NCBI RefSeq assembly: GCF_003986975.1
Contig: NZ_PIPO01000002.1
Span: 434,001 to 498,000, forward strand
Length of the DNA: 64,000 nt
Origin: Aliidiomarina soli
GTDB lineage: Bacteria; Pseudomonadota; Gammaproteobacteria; Enterobacterales; Alteromonadaceae
Direction of reading: 5' to 3'
Below the pieces are notes generated by a model that saw only the letters and a list, made by a program, of their open reading frames with translations, was not told where the DNA came from and made no database searches. Positions 62,872-64,000 of the stretch are shown here, one piece after another (the stretch's first letter is position 1; each line of letters begins with the position of its first letter). The translations under genes were made by a program, and so were the position numbers.

Positions 62872-64000
62872 TTACAACATAGGTTTGAGAAAGTGAGCCG
62901 TGTGCGACACTTTGCTTTGGGCTACGTCTTCCGGGGTTCCCTGAGCCAGGATCTCACCCCCGCCTGAACCACCTTCAGGCCCAAGGTCGACAATCCAGTC
63001 GGCCGTTTTTATGACATCCAGATTATGCTCAATAATAACAATGGTATTACCATGGTCACGCAATCGGTGGAGGACCGCAAGTAGTTGCTGAATATCGTGA
63101 AAGTGCAGACCGGTGGTTGGCTCGTCGAGAATATACAGGGTTTTACCGGTGTCACGCTTGGATAATTCCCGCGACAGTTTGACCCGCTGGGCCTCACCGC
63201 CGGACAGTGTGGTGGCTGACTGCCCGAGGCGCACATAGGACAGGCCGACATCCATCAGTGTTTGCAGTTTACGCGCGATAGCGGGCACTGCATCGAAGAA
63301 TTCACGAGCTTCTTCAATGGTCATTTCAAGCACTTCGTGGATGTTCTTGCCTTTGTACTGAACTTCCAGTGTTTCCCGGTTATAGCGTTTGCCTTTGCAG
63401 ATATCACAAGGCACATAAACGTCCGGTAGGAAGTGCATTTCGACCTTGATCATGCCGTCACCCTGGCAGGCTTCACAGCGCCCCCCTTTGACGTTGAAAC
63501 TAAACCGGCCCGGTTTGTAACCACGCGAACGGGATTCTGGCACCGCGGCGAAAAACTCGCGTACCGGAGTAAATATCCCGGTGTAGGTGGCAGGGTTAGA
63601 GCGTGGTGTGCGGCCAATCGGGCTTTGGTCAATGTCGACTACTTTATCGAGGTGTTCAAGACCGTGCACGCTGTCGTGGGGGGCGGCCATACCCGTGGTA
63701 GCACCATTCAACTCATGGTGAGCCAGTGGATAGAGCGTGTCGTTGATCAAGGTTGATTTTCCTGAACCGGATACGCCGGTGACACAGGTCATGATGCCCA
63801 GTGGTATCTTAAGATCCACACCTTTGAGGTTGTTGCCCCGGGCTCCGCGAACTTCAAGGAAGTCTTTACCAGGCTTATGACGTTTCGTCGGCACCGCAAT
63901 GGCTTTACGCCCCGACAGGTAGTCACCGGTTAAGGAGGCTTCGCTATTAATGATGTCATCCACCTGACCAGCGGCAACGACCTCACCACCGTGGACCCCT
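62872..64000 (-). CDS. uvrA: UvrABC excinuclease subunit A, C-terminal part
   Basis: The last 375 codons; the gene runs off the right edge and the coding frame is open up to base 64000 ([12 protein letters not shown]). The second ATPase domain has Walker [14 protein letters not shown], the zinc site CEACQGDG with CDICKG, signature [16 protein letters not shown] and Walker [16 protein letters not shown]. UvrA scans DNA for bulky damage. Any SOS box at its promoter lies outside the window. Confidence 0.96.
   Translation of the reverse strand, partial: GVHGGEVVAAGQVDDIINSEASLTGDYLSGRKAIAVPTKRHKPGKDFLEVRGARGNNLKGVDLKIPLGIMTCVTGVSGSGKSTLINDTLYPLAHHELNGATTGMAAPHDSVHGLEHLDKVVDIDQSPIGRTPRSNPATYTGIFTPVREFFAAVPESRSRGYKPGRFSFNVKGGRCEACQGDGMIKVEMHFLPDVYVPCDICKGKRYNRETLEVQYKGKNIHEVLEMTIEEAREFFDAVPAIARKLQTLMDVGLSYVRLGQSATTLSGGEAQRVKLSRELSKRDTGKTLYILDEPTTGLHFHDIQQLLAVLHRLRDHGNTIVIIEHNLDVIKTADWIVDLGPEGGSGGGEILAQGTPEDVAQSKVSHTAHFLKPML

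Overview
The window is a gene-dense stretch of a gammaproteobacterial chromosome. Gene content and order point to a marine member of the Alteromonadales, most likely Idiomarinaceae (Idiomarina, Pseudidiomarina or Aliidiomarina). That placement is an inference from protein similarity recalled from memory, not from a database search. Evidence for it includes E. coli-like gene blocks, two identical EF-Tu genes, a 1342-residue RpoB and 1405-residue RpoC, a FabR-like regulator divergent from an acyl-CoA desaturase, and several peptide and amino-acid utilisation genes. I see no insertion sequence, integrase, prophage, CRISPR array, rRNA or plasmid gene.

Layout. 1-9500: the start of hemN with a probable FNR-dependent promoter; a secreted S9 peptidase; a lipoprotein overlapping fabR tail to tail; the fabR/desaturase divergent pair; two unrecognised genes, one with a flagellar-rod-like tail; then an AEC transporter and tex. 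9500-17400: small secreted, coiled-coil and zinc-ribbon genes, greB, a small lipoprotein, ompR-envZ, sthA, yrfG, nudE-cysQ. This mirrors the E. coli 75-min neighbourhood (nudE, yrfG, envZ-ompR, greB, tex). 17400-24300: yheU-yheT, a lipoprotein-type M16 protease, a TIGR02444-like gene, yheS, yheV. 24300-37900: queG divergent from nnr-tsaE-amiB-mutL-miaA-hfq-hflX-hflK-hflC, then an inserted kynureninase-like gene, then purA (E. coli 94-min block).

38100-58800 is the core gene-expression region: tRNA-Thr(TGT), tRNA-Tyr, tRNA-Gly, tRNA-Thr(GGT) and tufB; a three-gene islet with a phosphodiesterase between two related secreted proteins; tRNA-Trp, secE, nusG, rplKA, the L10 leader, rplJL, rpoBC; then rpsL, rpsG, fusA and tufA. 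The S10 operon does not follow tufA. 58800-64000: an AbgT-type transporter, an orphan solute-binding protein, glutaminase, a thioesterase and the 3' end of uvrA.

Most of the window is conserved housekeeping machinery. I did not find a clear undescribed multi-gene system such as a defence or biosynthetic cluster. The most interesting items are the islet inside the tufB-secE junction, the synonymous mosaic between the two tuf genes, the flagellar-rod-like small gene pair, a repeated inverted motif in the yheT/protease divergent region, candidate RNA structures in the str operon, and operator-like sites at hemN and fabR/desaturase.
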